A DNA stretch of 64,000 bases from an uncultured Eubacterium sp. (GTDB lineage Bacteria > Bacillota > Clostridia > Oscillospirales > Acutalibacteraceae): contig CAJTZJ010000001.1 of NCBI GenBank assembly GCA_910583925.1, forward strand, positions 80,818 to 144,817, in the 5' to 3' direction. The notes under the pieces are model-generated. The model did not search any database. It saw only the letters and a program-made list of their open reading frames with translations, and was not told where the DNA came from. Below, piece by piece: positions 8,705 to 17,725 of this stretch (within the stretch, counting starts at the first letter, position 1; each line of letters starts with the position of its first letter). The translations under genes and the position numbers were made by a program.

Positions 8705-8956
8705 ATGAAGGATATTTATTTACAAATTTATATTCCGTCGGAGAATAAAACGTTCGATATTAAAGCTTCTAGAAGTCTTTTAATGTATCAATTAAGATCT
8801 ATGATTTTTGATGTTATATCATCGGAAGTTGATGTTGAATTGCTAAAAAAGAGCAAGTCAACTCTATGTGACAAACAAAGCGGAATTATTTTCAATATTA
8901 ACATGTCAATTGCTGAGTTGGGTTTAAGAAATGGCTCACAGTTGATGTTAATATAA
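8705..8956 (+). CDS. YukD/EsaB-like ubiquitin-fold protein
   Basis: An 83-residue protein that starts one base after the EssC-like stop. It has a beta-grasp pattern (DIYLQIYIPSENKTFDI at the start, NGSQLMLI at the end) and the size of YukD/EsaB, the ubiquitin-like cytosolic component found beside EssC in Firmicutes type VII systems. EsaB is needed for export or its regulation in Staphylococcus aureus. Assignment rests on size, fold pattern and place. Confidence 0.75.
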   Translation: MKDIYLQIYIPSENKTFDIKASRSLLMYQLRSMIFDVISSEVDVELLKKSKSTLCDKQSGIIFNINMSIAELGLRNGSQLMLI

Positions 8957-8979
8957 AATATCAGAAAGGAGGGAACTTT

Positions 8980-9294
8980 GTGTCAGAAAGAATTATTAGA
9001 GTACAACCTTCAGAGTTGTCAACTGCTGCAAGTAATGTTACTTCTTATCGTAGTAATTATATAGAAAATTACAATGATATTATCACTAAAGCAAATAATC
9101 TAACAACAACCTCTTGGGGCGGTACTGATGCTGAAGCTTTTGCACAAAAGGTTAATACATTCAAAAATACTTTTGCTCAAATGGAAAGTGTTTTACAGGA
9201 ATATATTAATTTTTTGAATAATTCAGCTGAAGCCTATAAAAATGCACAAACAAATGTTACTAGTGCAGCAAATAGTTTAACATCAAAAGTATAA
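8980..9294 (+). CDS. WXG100 family secreted protein 1
   Basis: A 104-residue helical hairpin protein with the WXG turn as SWGG, Trp at residue 46, in a family whose usual length is about 100. No signal peptide, as expected of type VII substrates. The GTG start at 8980 has a very strong AAAGGAGGG site, which fits the high expression typical of EsxA-like proteins. It lies 12 bp before a second WXG100 gene; the two probably form a heterodimer or homodimers exported by the upstream ATPase. Confidence 0.92.
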   Translation: MSERIIRVQPSELSTAASNVTSYRSNYIENYNDIITKANNLTTTSWGGTDAEAFAQKVNTFKNTFAQMESVLQEYINFLNNSAEAYKNAQTNVTSAANSLTSKV

Positions 9295-9305
9295 GGAGAT
9301 AAAAT

Positions 9306-9626
9306 ATGTCAACTGTTAACGGAGTAAAAATTTCCATTCCTGAAATGACATCAGCAAAGTCTTCTTTAGAAACTTACAATCAAAATTTGATTGGAGAACT
9401 TAATAATGTTAAGTCATCAATGGATGCATTAAAGGGAACGGAAGTATGGAGTTCTGAAGGCGCAACTGCTATTCAGACAAAATTTGATAATCTTTATCCT
9501 AAATTTAATGAGATACATAAGGTAATTGAAGATTATACAATTTTTCTTGGAAATACAATAAGTGGCTATGACAATACTGAGACAGCAGTAGTAAGTCAGG
9601 CGAGAAATGTTAGTGATTGGAAATAA
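9306..9626 (+). CDS. WXG100 family secreted protein 2 (variant turn)
   Basis: A 106-residue WXG100-type helical hairpin. The turn reads VWSSEG, so Trp 48 is kept but the Gly of WXG is replaced by Ser. Preceded by AAGGAG 6 bases before the ATG. Its C-terminal VSDWK resembles the NDWK end of the protein at 13255-13557. Likely partner of WXG100 protein 1. Confidence 0.88.
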   Translation: MSTVNGVKISIPEMTSAKSSLETYNQNLIGELNNVKSSMDALKGTEVWSSEGATAIQTKFDNLYPKFNEIHKVIEDYTIFLGNTISGYDNTETAVVSQARNVSDWK

Positions 9627-9633
9627 CAATCAA

Positions 9634-9655
9634 ACCCTGCCACTTTTGTGGCAGG
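9634..9655 (+). terminator. Hairpin after the WXG100 pair
   Basis: CCCTGCCAC pairs with GTGGCAGGG around a TTTT loop, 8 bp after the stop. There is no U-tract, so it more likely protects the 3' end or attenuates than fully terminates, giving more WXG100 mRNA than downstream mRNA. Confidence 0.55.
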
Positions 9656-9749
9656 GGGATAAATTAGAAAATTTATATGATATTTTCATAAATAAAATAG
9701 TTTTACTATAAAATCATAACTTTATTTATTGCACAGAGAGGTTTATCAA

Positions 9750-10301
9750 ATGAAAAAGAAAATATTTTCAAAGAAAGAACTTTTCAAGGAATTAAAAATA
9801 CCTTTTAGAGTGGGAATTGGAGGTATTTTTTCGTTTGTCCCGTTGGTATATGTTATTATTGATCTCATTTTATATTTCAATTCAAATATTGTTTCAAAGA
9901 AAAACACAATTGGAAATTTAGTAATTGATTTGTTTATATTGTTGGTATTCACTTGTTTTATTGGTTTGAGATTGATATTGAAAAGTGTGAAAATAGTTAG
10001 ATTTATTAATTCTGATTTATTTAATATTGAAATAGATGAAGTAATAGATAAGGATAATTTATCAACAAATGCTTATTCAAATACTGTATATCGAGTCATC
10101 TTAAAACATAATAAAGGATTGCTTCCTCGTAATGAATGGAATAGTTTAAAAATAGGTTCAAAATGCTATGTTTTCAATATATTAGACAAAGAAACCATCA
10201 TTAAAGATACTTCTATATATAATCTTGATGATGAACTGCTAAATAGAGTAAGTTGTTATCATGCAAAGCCAGAAAATACCGTTGAAAAATGTGAAGAATA
10301 G
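9750..10301 (+). CDS. Two-helix membrane protein of the secretion locus, unknown family
   Basis: A 183-residue protein not recognised as a known type VII component. A basic N-terminus (KKKIFSKKELFK) is followed by membrane segments near residues 28-45 and 60-80, then a soluble C-terminal domain of about 100 residues rich in beta strands. The start is ATG 9750 with AGAGAGG about eight bases upstream. Position in the operon suggests a membrane component or a partner of the following lipoprotein. It could fill an EssA-like slot, but no sequence evidence supports that. Confidence 0.65.
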   Translation: MKKKIFSKKELFKELKIPFRVGIGGIFSFVPLVYVIIDLILYFNSNIVSKKNTIGNLVIDLFILLVFTCFIGLRLILKSVKIVRFINSDLFNIEIDEVIDKDNLSTNAYSNTVYRVILKHNKGLLPRNEWNSLKIGSKCYVFNILDKETIIKDTSIYNLDDELLNRVSCYHAKPENTVEKCEE

Positions 10302-10320
10302 TTTGGGAGAGAAATATATT

Positions 10321-12720
10321 ATGAAATACTTAAAAAAATTATTATGCTTATTTATAGCATTTACAATTATATTTGTGCAAACGGGATTTCTTTCAAGTTG
10401 TGCTAAACAAAATGACATGTATATTACAAATGGTGAATGGCTATCTATGGTTAATGAATCTTTTGGAATGGTATCTTATAATGAAAAAACTCCGTATATA
10501 GAAGAAATAGATTCAAATAATAAGTATTTTGATACAATTCAAATTGCTTGTGAATGGAACGTAATTGATAAAAATGAACCATTAAATATTGATGATAAAT
10601 TAATTGTATCATATGCTTTGATTACATTGGTAAATTGTATAGATATGACGGATGCAACAAATAGTGATGAAGAAAAAATTACATATGCTATTGATAATTT
10701 TGATAGAGAAATAAAAAAGAAAGATTTAGACAATAAAGTTAATCAAGAGGAAGCAGTTGATTTAATTAATTGTGCTAAAAATCTATGGGTAAACCATAAG
10801 TATTTAACTCCAGTTGAAGAAATATCATATGCTGAAGGTGTAAAAGATTTCTCAGTGGAGGATAGTAAAATAAGCAATTATAAATCTTTAGAAGATGGGA
10901 CAATTGTAATTCCTAAAAAATCAAATATAGACAAAGGTGCAGATATTAAAAAAGGAGATATTTATATACTTCCTTCAAATGGCGAAGTAATAGGTACAAA
11001 TGCATATAAGGCTGAAAATGTGACAGAAGATAAAGATAATATTTATATTTCTAACTCGGATGAAGAACTTGATTTGTATGATGTTGCACAAAATATTAAG
11101 GTTGAAGAAACATTTTCTCCATCTATGGAAAATACAATTGTTTATGATGGTAATGGACAAGTTGTTTCTTCAGGAACAAATGTTGTAAGTACAACTGATG
11201 TAAATGTTAATAAGAAACCTGAGATTGTTCCCTTGGGGGTGTCTAATAGTCCAGAAGTTACATCTTGTGCTACAAAAGTATCTCATAAGTTCGAAATAGA
11301 TGATTTTTCCATTACTTTGGAATACGATTTAAATGGTAAATTCGATTTGAAAACAACTATTGCTACAAAAAAAGATTTTATGGAACGTTCATCAGTACAG
11401 GGCTCATTCGCTGTAGGTGTAAGTGATTTGGACGTTACACAAAAAGTAGATTATAGTTGGTTTAAGTTAAAAGAAGCAACTATGAAAGTTGATTATAAAA
11501 CAGATACTGAATTCAAAGTTGCATATTCTAATAAAAAATCAGAAACTGTTGCTCCAAAAATGAGTAATGGTAATGGCAAATTTCTGTCAAATTTGAAGAA
11601 ATCAGTTCTGAAAGATAAGGATACGGATTCTGGTGCAAAAACGATAAAAATTTGTAGTTTGGATGTATGGTCAATAGGTGTTTGTAGATTATGTTTAGAC
11701 GTTAATTTGCAGATAAAATTTGATGGCTCCGTTTCTGTAGTAATTACTGAACATGGTTCAAAAGGACTTCAATATAAGAACGGTAATTTGAGACAAATAA
11801 ATATAAGTGATAAAGATGTTGATGTGCAACTTAAAGCAAAAATAGAAGGTACTGTTGGTATAGGTCCAGCCCTTTATGTAGTTGGATTAAAGAAAGCAAT
11901 TATTGGAGCTCAAATTAAATGCGGGCTTGGAGTTACGGTAGGAGTGACTTTGCATTTAGCAGATACGGAAAATCATTTGTTAGAAGAATCGAAATCGTTT
12001 AATGGCTATCCACCTGAAGTGTTAGATGAATTAGCACAACAAAATCTCATTGCTGATGCAAATGCTATAAAGGAAATTGCAGAATCCCAAGGATGTACAT
12101 ATAGTACAGAAACAAGTGGAGATGTTAAATTACATTTAGATCGATGCTTTGATGTATCTGCTTATGTAATTCTAAAAATAGAATTGACAGATACATCTTA
12201 TGCTGCTGATATATTAGGTGGAAAAATAACTACGTCTTGGGAAATATTAGGTAGCAAAAATGCTAAATTTCTTAATGTGCATGTTGAAAATGGTAATTGG
12301 GACAAAGCATCCGCAACTTTTGGAAAAGCAGCAAACCAAGATTCTTGTACATTGAAGTATAAGCCGTTTGATCAGTCAGATGAAATGTCAACAGAATCAA
12401 ATACAGAAGAATTTGGCAGTAACAAGGGTTTTGCAACTGAAAATATTTCATATTCACTGAATGAGGGTGCAACGAAAAAAATAGAGTTTACTTCTTTACC
12501 AAAAGGATATTCAAATAAAGATATTATTTTTGAATCGTCAGATAATAGTATTGCGACCGTTGCAAATGATGGTACGATTACAGGAAAATCGTCAGGTAAT
12601 GCGATAATAAAAATAAGCACAAAAGATAAAAAATATTACACTGAATGTGTGGTATATGTATTGCAAAATCTTTCAATTGAAAACAATTATTCAAAAGTAT
12701 ATGAATATTGTTATATTTGA
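10321..12720 (+). CDS. Large lipoprotein with C-terminal Ig-like (Big_2) domain
   Basis: A 799-residue exported lipoprotein: KKLLCLF signal, hydrophobic core and lipobox FLSSC with Cys near residue 27. Residues about 30-150 and 150-270 are acidic and not recognised; 300-680 are beta-rich. The last 100 residues fit a Big_2 Ig-like fold (SLNEGATKKIEF, DNSIATVANDGTITGKSSG). It would be anchored on the outer face of the membrane. Start at ATG 10321 after GGGAGAG. Co-transcribed with WXG100-type genes on both sides, so probably a surface component or effector platform of the system; the function is not known. Confidence 0.75.
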   Translation: MKYLKKLLCLFIAFTIIFVQTGFLSSCAKQNDMYITNGEWLSMVNESFGMVSYNEKTPYIEEIDSNNKYFDTIQIACEWNVIDKNEPLNIDDKLIVSYALITLVNCIDMTDATNSDEEKITYAIDNFDREIKKKDLDNKVNQEEAVDLINCAKNLWVNHKYLTPVEEISYAEGVKDFSVEDSKISNYKSLEDGTIVIPKKSNIDKGADIKKGDIYILPSNGEVIGTNAYKAENVTEDKDNIYISNSDEELDLYDVAQNIKVEETFSPSMENTIVYDGNGQVVSSGTNVVSTTDVNVNKKPEIVPLGVSNSPEVTSCATKVSHKFEIDDFSITLEYDLNGKFDLKTTIATKKDFMERSSVQGSFAVGVSDLDVTQKVDYSWFKLKEATMKVDYKTDTEFKVAYSNKKSETVAPKMSNGNGKFLSNLKKSVLKDKDTDSGAKTIKICSLDVWSIGVCRLCLDVNLQIKFDGSVSVVITEHGSKGLQYKNGNLRQINISDKDVDVQLKAKIEGTVGIGPALYVVGLKKAIIGAQIKCGLGVTVGVTLHLADTENHLLEESKSFNGYPPEVLDELAQQNLIADANAIKEIAESQGCTYSTETSGDVKLHLDRCFDVSAYVILKIELTDTSYAADILGGKITTSWEILGSKNAKFLNVHVENGNWDKASATFGKAANQDSCTLKYKPFDQSDEMSTESNTEEFGSNKGFATENISYSLNEGATKKIEFTSLPKGYSNKDIIFESSDNSIATVANDGTITGKSSGNAIIKISTKDKKYYTECVVYVLQNLSIENNYSKVYEYCYI

Positions 12721-12734
12721 TTAAGGTGATTTAT

Positions 12735-13253
12735 ATGTTAGTAGATGTTAATTTAGCTAATTATCAAGCTAATCAATTACGTAATTATTTATCGCAACTA
12801 AATAGTGTATTAGATAGTCTTAAAAATTATAAATCCTCAATTGATACAAATTGGCAAGGTGATGAAGTTAAATTTATTGATAATGCTATTGATAAAATCA
12901 ATCGCAGAATTCAAAATCTTCAACAAAATATAAATTTGACTGCGAATAATATCATTAATTCTGCAAATCAAATTCGTCAGGAAGAAATACAAGCGGAGCA
13001 GCGCAGACAGGCTGAAATCGCCAGGAAAAAAAGGCTTGAAGAGGAAAGAAGAAAAGCTGCTGAGCAATTTGCTCAGCAGCAGGCTCTTGCTAATGCTAAA
13101 GCCAAAGAAGAAGCTGCAATGAAAGAAGTAATGGATAAAATTAATAAGGTATCGAATAAAACGAAAAAGAATAAGCTTATTGCTAAGTCAAAAGAAAATG
13201 GTATAACAGCCGACGAGCTTGAAAAATATTATAAGAAGATTATGGGTAAATAA
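12735..13253 (+). CDS. WXG100-like protein with charged coiled-coil tail
   Basis: A 172-residue protein. Residues 1-90 form a WXG100-like hairpin with the turn NWQGDE (Trp 40, Gly 42). Residues 90-150 are a highly charged E/R/K/A/Q coiled coil (EEIQAEQRRQAEI), and the end is lysine-rich. WXG domains with C-terminal extensions are known among type VII substrates and chaperones. No toxin motif is seen in the tail. Start ATG 12735 with AAGGTGA eight bases upstream; its stop is one base before the next ATG. Confidence 0.75.
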   Translation: MLVDVNLANYQANQLRNYLSQLNSVLDSLKNYKSSIDTNWQGDEVKFIDNAIDKINRRIQNLQQNINLTANNIINSANQIRQEEIQAEQRRQAEIARKKRLEEERRKAAEQFAQQQALANAKAKEEAAMKEVMDKINKVSNKTKKNKLIAKSKENGITADELEKYYKKIMGK

Positions 13254-13254
13254 G

Positions 13255-13557
13255 ATGGCAGTAAAAATAAAAATCAGGATAACTTCAGTAAAAAATGCTA
13301 ATTCTAAATTGCCTTCGGCAAAATTGAAAGTTAATAATGTTAAAAATGGTATCAATTCGGTTAGAAATAATGTTCAATCAAATGTTAAGGCAAGATTTAA
13401 TGTCGCAAATTCATTAGATAATATTTACAGAGAATCAGCAAAAATAGAAAATTCAATACAAGAATTATATAGAACTGTTAATAAATGTACCGATATTTAC
13501 ATAGCTGCTGATGATTCAGTTAAGGCTAAAGCACGAAGAATTAACGATTGGAAATAG
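13255..13557 (+). CDS. Small helical WXG100-like partner protein
   Basis: A 100-residue, lysine- and asparagine-rich helical protein with no central WXG but a C-terminal NDWK like that of WXG100 protein 2. The ATG begins one base after the preceding stop, so the two are translationally coupled, as expected of a helical heterodimer pair. Assignment by size, helix pattern and context only. Confidence 0.65.
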   Translation: MAVKIKIRITSVKNANSKLPSAKLKVNNVKNGINSVRNNVQSNVKARFNVANSLDNIYRESAKIENSIQELYRTVNKCTDIYIAADDSVKAKARRINDWK

Positions 13558-13564
13558 TCAAGAC

Positions 13565-14713
13565 ATGATAAAGTTCAAAGAAAAAAATAAAAAAGATAAA
13601 GAACTTTTGATTACTAAATTAAGTTCAAAGGATAAAATTAATACAGGAGAAATTGAAAGATTATTAGGTGGAAAATTAGAAGGCTTTTTACCTCTTATTT
13701 GTGAAGGTAAAAGGGCTGCTAAAACACTTATATATGACAAAACAAATGTTGTAACCTTAAAAAATTATCTTTCAAAACCACAAACTAAAGAACGTTTTAT
13801 CAATGTTCTTCAACAAATATCCAATGTAATGCGAACTTGTGAAGAATATGGAATGTCTTATGAAAAACTTATATTGGATTGTGATTATGTTTTTGTTGAT
13901 TATATTACGGAACAATTACTTTTTGTTTATTATCCGGTTGAAACATATGAATCTGAAGAAATAATTGTAAAATTTATTCAACAGGTTTCAAGTTATGTCA
14001 ATGGTTCAAAGAATGGAAACATTGATTTTATTATAGATTTTAGAAAATATGCTGATTCATTAAAATATTTTGCTTTAGTTGATTTTGAGCGGAAAATTGA
14101 GTTAATGTCAAAAGGTATTTCTGTTGATGATAAAAAGAAACCTCATAAAAGGCATCATTATTCTGGTCGAATGGTGTTTAATCCTTTTGATGATGTTCCA
14201 AAGTATGACAGCCAGGATAATGAAATTTTCAATAAATGTATTTGTTCAAAATGTAATATTGAATATGCTTTAGGTACTAAATATTGTGCTGAGTGTGGTG
14301 AAAATTTAACACCAATTAGAGGAAATACGGAAACAGCTGATAAAGAGATTCCATTAACATCTATACCATCAAAAAAGAATAGACAAACTAAGATAATGAT
14401 AAAAAAGGAAGATGTAGTCTATCCATCATTACTTCGTATTTATAATAATGAAGAAATTGAAATAAATAAGTCAGAATTTCTTATGGGATATGATAATGAT
14501 TGTGATTATTCATTTCAAGATAATGATTTAATTAGTGGACATCATGCAAAAATATTATTAATTAATGAGAATATTTATATTATTGATAATCATTCAACAA
14601 ATGGTACTTATATTAATGATGAAGAAATTCCCTATGGAAAAAAGATGTTGTTAAATTATGGTGACAAAATAACTTTGGCTGATGAAGAATTTGTTTTGAG
14701 AGGAAACAATTAA
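13565..14713 (+). CDS. DUF6382-like protein with zinc ribbon and FHA domain
   Basis: A 382-residue cytosolic protein. Residues 1-190 resemble the DUF6382 region that precedes FHA domains in clostridial proteins (GGKLEGFLPLICEGK). A zinc ribbon follows near 225-250 (CSKC and CAEC pairs). The FHA domain spans about 290-380 (MGYDNDCDYSF, SGHHAKI, HSTNGTYIND). FHA domains bind phosphothreonine, and the next genes encode a PP2C phosphatase and a Ser/Thr kinase. The N-terminal part could be a pseudokinase-like EssB counterpart, but no membrane helix is present. Start ATG 13565. Confidence 0.75.
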   Translation: MIKFKEKNKKDKELLITKLSSKDKINTGEIERLLGGKLEGFLPLICEGKRAAKTLIYDKTNVVTLKNYLSKPQTKERFINVLQQISNVMRTCEEYGMSYEKLILDCDYVFVDYITEQLLFVYYPVETYESEEIIVKFIQQVSSYVNGSKNGNIDFIIDFRKYADSLKYFALVDFERKIELMSKGISVDDKKKPHKRHHYSGRMVFNPFDDVPKYDSQDNEIFNKCICSKCNIEYALGTKYCAECGENLTPIRGNTETADKEIPLTSIPSKKNRQTKIMIKKEDVVYPSLLRIYNNEEIEINKSEFLMGYDNDCDYSFQDNDLISGHHAKILLINENIYIIDNHSTNGTYINDEEIPYGKKMLLNYGDKITLADEEFVLRGNN

Positions 14714-15486
14714 TGAATTATATATATGGTTTGCAAAGTGATGTAGGTATTATAAAAGATACCAATCAAGATGCAGTTGCTGTAAAAACTGTTGATACAA
14801 GTTTTGGAAAAGTAGTTTTTGCGATTGTTTGTGATGGTATGGGTGGATACGAAAAGGGCGAAGTAGCGAGTGCAAGTATGACAAATGCTATGATCAAATG
14901 GTTTGACAATGACTTCCCTTCTTTAGGAGAAGACTTTACTTTTGAAGATATAACTAATCAATGGAACTATATAATTCAATCAATGAATGAAAAAATAATT
15001 AGTTACGGACGAATTCATTGCCCTAAAACAGGTTTGGGGACAACACTATCTATGATACTTATTATGAAAAACAAGTTTTTTGTTGGACATATAGGTGATT
15101 CAAGAATTTACAAGATTTTCAACAATAAAATTGTTCAACTTACTGAAGATCACACTCTTGTTGCGCAAAAAATTGCAAGGAAAGAAATAAGTGAAGATGA
15201 ACTTGAAACTGATGATGAGAGAAATGTTTTAACACAATGTATTGGAAAATTAAGACGCATATCCCCACAATTTAAATATGGAACTGTTGAAAACGATAAT
15301 ATATTTTTATTGTGTTCGGATGGTTTTAGACATGAAATTACTAAAGACGAAATGTTGAATACGCTTAAATCGGAAAATAATAATAGCAGTAATGATATAC
15401 AGGTGAATATTGCACGTTTAATTGAAAGAGCTGAGCAACGAAAAGAAGAAGATAATATTACCGCTGTTGTTATAAAAATATGTTAG
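14713..15486 (+). CDS. PP2C-family Ser/Thr protein phosphatase
   Basis: A 257-residue, metal-dependent phosphatase of the PrpC/Stp type. Metal-binding motifs are visible: KDTNQDA near 16-22, CDGMGGYEKGE near 38-48, GDSRIY, CSDGF and EDNITAVV near the end. It has no membrane segment. The ATG overlaps the upstream stop by one base and the kinase follows 13 bp downstream; this pairing is standard for bacterial Hanks-kinase circuits. It probably reverses phosphorylation by the kinase at 15500. Confidence 0.93.
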   Translation: MNYIYGLQSDVGIIKDTNQDAVAVKTVDTSFGKVVFAIVCDGMGGYEKGEVASASMTNAMIKWFDNDFPSLGEDFTFEDITNQWNYIIQSMNEKIISYGRIHCPKTGLGTTLSMILIMKNKFFVGHIGDSRIYKIFNNKIVQLTEDHTLVAQKIARKEISEDELETDDERNVLTQCIGKLRRISPQFKYGTVENDNIFLLCSDGFRHEITKDEMLNTLKSENNNSSNDIQVNIARLIERAEQRKEEDNITAVVIKIC

Positions 15487-15499
15487 ATTGAGGTAAAAG

Positions 15500-17221
15500 A
15501 TGGCTGCTATAGGATCAGTTATTAGTGGTAGATATGAGCTTGTTGAAATTGTTGGACAGGGTGGAATGTCTACTGTTTACAGAGCAAGAGACCAAAAACT
15601 TAATATTTATTATGCTATTAAGGAAATAAAAAAAGAGTCTGGTAATGAATTAATCGCTGAAACATCGATGACGGAGGTTAATTTATTAAAAGGACTTAAC
15701 AATAGTCATATACCTCGTATTATAGATATTATCGATGATGGTGTAAATATTTTTGTCGTTCAAGAATTTATTCAGGGTATTTCGTTAGAACAAAAACTTG
15801 AGGAAGAAAAACAATTTCCGCAAGAAACTGTAGTTGAATGGATGAAACAAATGTGTAATGTTTTGTATTACTTACATAATCAAAACGTTATACACAGAGA
15901 TATAAAGCCAGGAAATATTATGTGGGCACCATCTTCTGAAAATGAGGGACATATAACTTTAATTGATTTTGGCGCTGGACGTGTATATAAAAAAGGAAAG
16001 ACAAGAGACACAGTAGCATTTTTAACTGAGGCTTTCGCAGCACCTGAACAAAAAAATCAAATCTCTGCGAGTGATGCAAGAACTGACATTTACTCTTTAG
16101 GATTAACTATGTATACCTTACTTACAGGTCTGTATCCTGATGAAACGTATAAAGTTAAACCGATTACAGAGATTGATGCGAATTTATCAACCGGATTGGA
16201 AAAAATCATTCTTAAGTGTATTAAAGAAGAGCCGGGAGAACGATATCAAACAGCATTAGAACTGTTGTATGATTTAGAGCATTATAGAGAAAATGAAGAT
16301 TTATATATTGCACAACAGAGAAAAAAATTAAACTTATTTATCATATTTGCTTCTTTATGTTTAGTTTGTGCTTTTATAAGTGGAATTTTCAGTTTATCAA
16401 TATCAGGTGCTAAATCAAAAAACTATTCTTTGATTGTTAAAACTGCTACTACACCTGAAGAATGCATTGATGCAATAGCGATAAAACCCGGAGAACCAGA
16501 AGGATACTATGCGTTATGGACTATGTATAATGAATCTGACTATTGTATTTCTTCTACTGAGATGGCGGTTATAAACAAGTTGATTGTTGAAAATCAATCA
16601 GATTTTCAATCAAAAAATGATTTCGCTAAATTGAATTATCAAATCGGACAAGACGTTTGGTTTAATTATGGCGGAACTGATAATGAAATTGAAGAAGGCA
16701 AAATAGTAAACGATGCGACAAAAAGCAGTAAAGCAGTTGACCCGTTCTTTAATAATGTTATCAGTAATGCATCAGACGATAGTGGTTTTTTAGATGATGC
16801 TAATGCATACATTGCTTGGAATAATTATATTCAATCTACTGCTAAATCACAAAAGAGTGGACAACAGACTACAGATGAAGTTTTGATAGAAGGATGGAAG
16901 TCCTTACATAAACTTATTACCTCTATAGATAAGGGAGTAGAACCAATTGTTCGTTTAAAAATGTGCTCACAAGTTGTTTCTTCAATAGAAACTAATGTTT
17001 ATAGATATAAAAATGCTGGTATAAGTGCTGGAGAAATTATGGAAGCTTTAGCAACTGTTAATACAGTTGTTAACGATATTAATAACAATGATATACTTGA
17101 CAATAAATTGGTAACACAATTAAAGCAAAATATTGTTGGTGTTGATGGTAATATCGGAAGTCTTAAAAGGGCTGAAAAAGCACTTTATGATGCTTATCCG
17201 GAGGTGGGAAATAATGAGTGA
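15500..17221 (+). CDS. Membrane Hanks-type Ser/Thr protein kinase
   Basis: A 573-residue protein. The kinase domain spans about 10-265: glycine loop GQGGMS at 19-24, Lys 41 in AIKEIK, HRDIKPGN at 132-139, DFG from 156 and APEQ near 181. One membrane helix at about 278-300 is followed by a 270-residue extracytoplasmic domain without PASTA repeats and of unknown fold. Key residues are intact, so it should be active. Likely substrates are FHA-binding threonines in neighbouring proteins, above all the one encoded next, whose ATG lies inside the end of this gene. Confidence 0.92.
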   Translation: MAAIGSVISGRYELVEIVGQGGMSTVYRARDQKLNIYYAIKEIKKESGNELIAETSMTEVNLLKGLNNSHIPRIIDIIDDGVNIFVVQEFIQGISLEQKLEEEKQFPQETVVEWMKQMCNVLYYLHNQNVIHRDIKPGNIMWAPSSENEGHITLIDFGAGRVYKKGKTRDTVAFLTEAFAAPEQKNQISASDARTDIYSLGLTMYTLLTGLYPDETYKVKPITEIDANLSTGLEKIILKCIKEEPGERYQTALELLYDLEHYRENEDLYIAQQRKKLNLFIIFASLCLVCAFISGIFSLSISGAKSKNYSLIVKTATTPEECIDAIAIKPGEPEGYYALWTMYNESDYCISSTEMAVINKLIVENQSDFQSKNDFAKLNYQIGQDVWFNYGGTDNEIEEGKIVNDATKSSKAVDPFFNNVISNASDDSGFLDDANAYIAWNNYIQSTAKSQKSGQQTTDEVLIEGWKSLHKLITSIDKGVEPIVRLKMCSQVVSSIETNVYRYKNAGISAGEIMEALATVNTVVNDINNNDILDNKLVTQLKQNIVGVDGNIGSLKRAEKALYDAYPEVGNNE

Positions 17222-17711
17222 TTATGAGCAATTACAGAAGACGGTAAGCATTTTAACTTCGTTTGAAATAGTATTTCTTATCATTGCTGCAGTTTGTCTT
17301 GTTGTTGCAATTGTGTTGTTTTTTAAATATAAAATACCAAATGTTATTTCAGAGGTATCCGGTAAGAAAAAGCAAAAACAATTAGCTGAAATGACATCAA
17401 ATAAGCATTCAGATGACAAGCAAGTTTTAGAAGTCAAATATGAATCGGTAGATAATTTAGGTTCTCGGAAAGAAGAAAAGAGAAAAAGAAGCGATACGAT
17501 TCAAAAAGATGATGTAAAAGCTTCAAAAAGACATGAAACGACCCTTTCATCAAATAGACGTCAGACGACTGTTATGGATAAAAGCCATTCAAGAAATGGA
17601 CCTAAAAAGCAACATCATACTGTAGTTATGGAAAAGATAAAAGCAGTTGATAAAAAGTATGATACATTAGATGAAACGGTATTGATTCATTCTGATGAAA
17701 TTATAGAATAA
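17214..17711 (+). CDS. Single-pass membrane protein with repeated threonine motifs
   Basis: A 165-residue protein: one helix at 17-38, then a basic cytosolic tail. The tail carries TTVMDK (118-123), TVVMEK (136-141) and ETVLIHSDE (154-162), with TTL at 109-111. Thr followed by hydrophobic and acidic residues is the kind of peptide that FHA domains bind once phosphorylated. It overlaps the kinase gene by 8 bp. A reasonable inference is that this is the kinase's substrate and docks the FHA domains of the EssC-like and DUF6382-like proteins. No homologue is recognised. Confidence 0.7.
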   Translation: MSDYEQLQKTVSILTSFEIVFLIIAAVCLVVAIVLFFKYKIPNVISEVSGKKKQKQLAEMTSNKHSDDKQVLEVKYESVDNLGSRKEEKRKRSDTIQKDDVKASKRHETTLSSNRRQTTVMDKSHSRNGPKKQHHTVVMEKIKAVDKKYDTLDETVLIHSDEIIE

Positions 17712-17725
17712 CGGAGGGAAATAAT

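Noticed and set aside
9634..9655. End of the secretion operon
   Set aside because: The hairpin lacks a U-tract, and the same-strand genes continue with short gaps and related functions to 23065.
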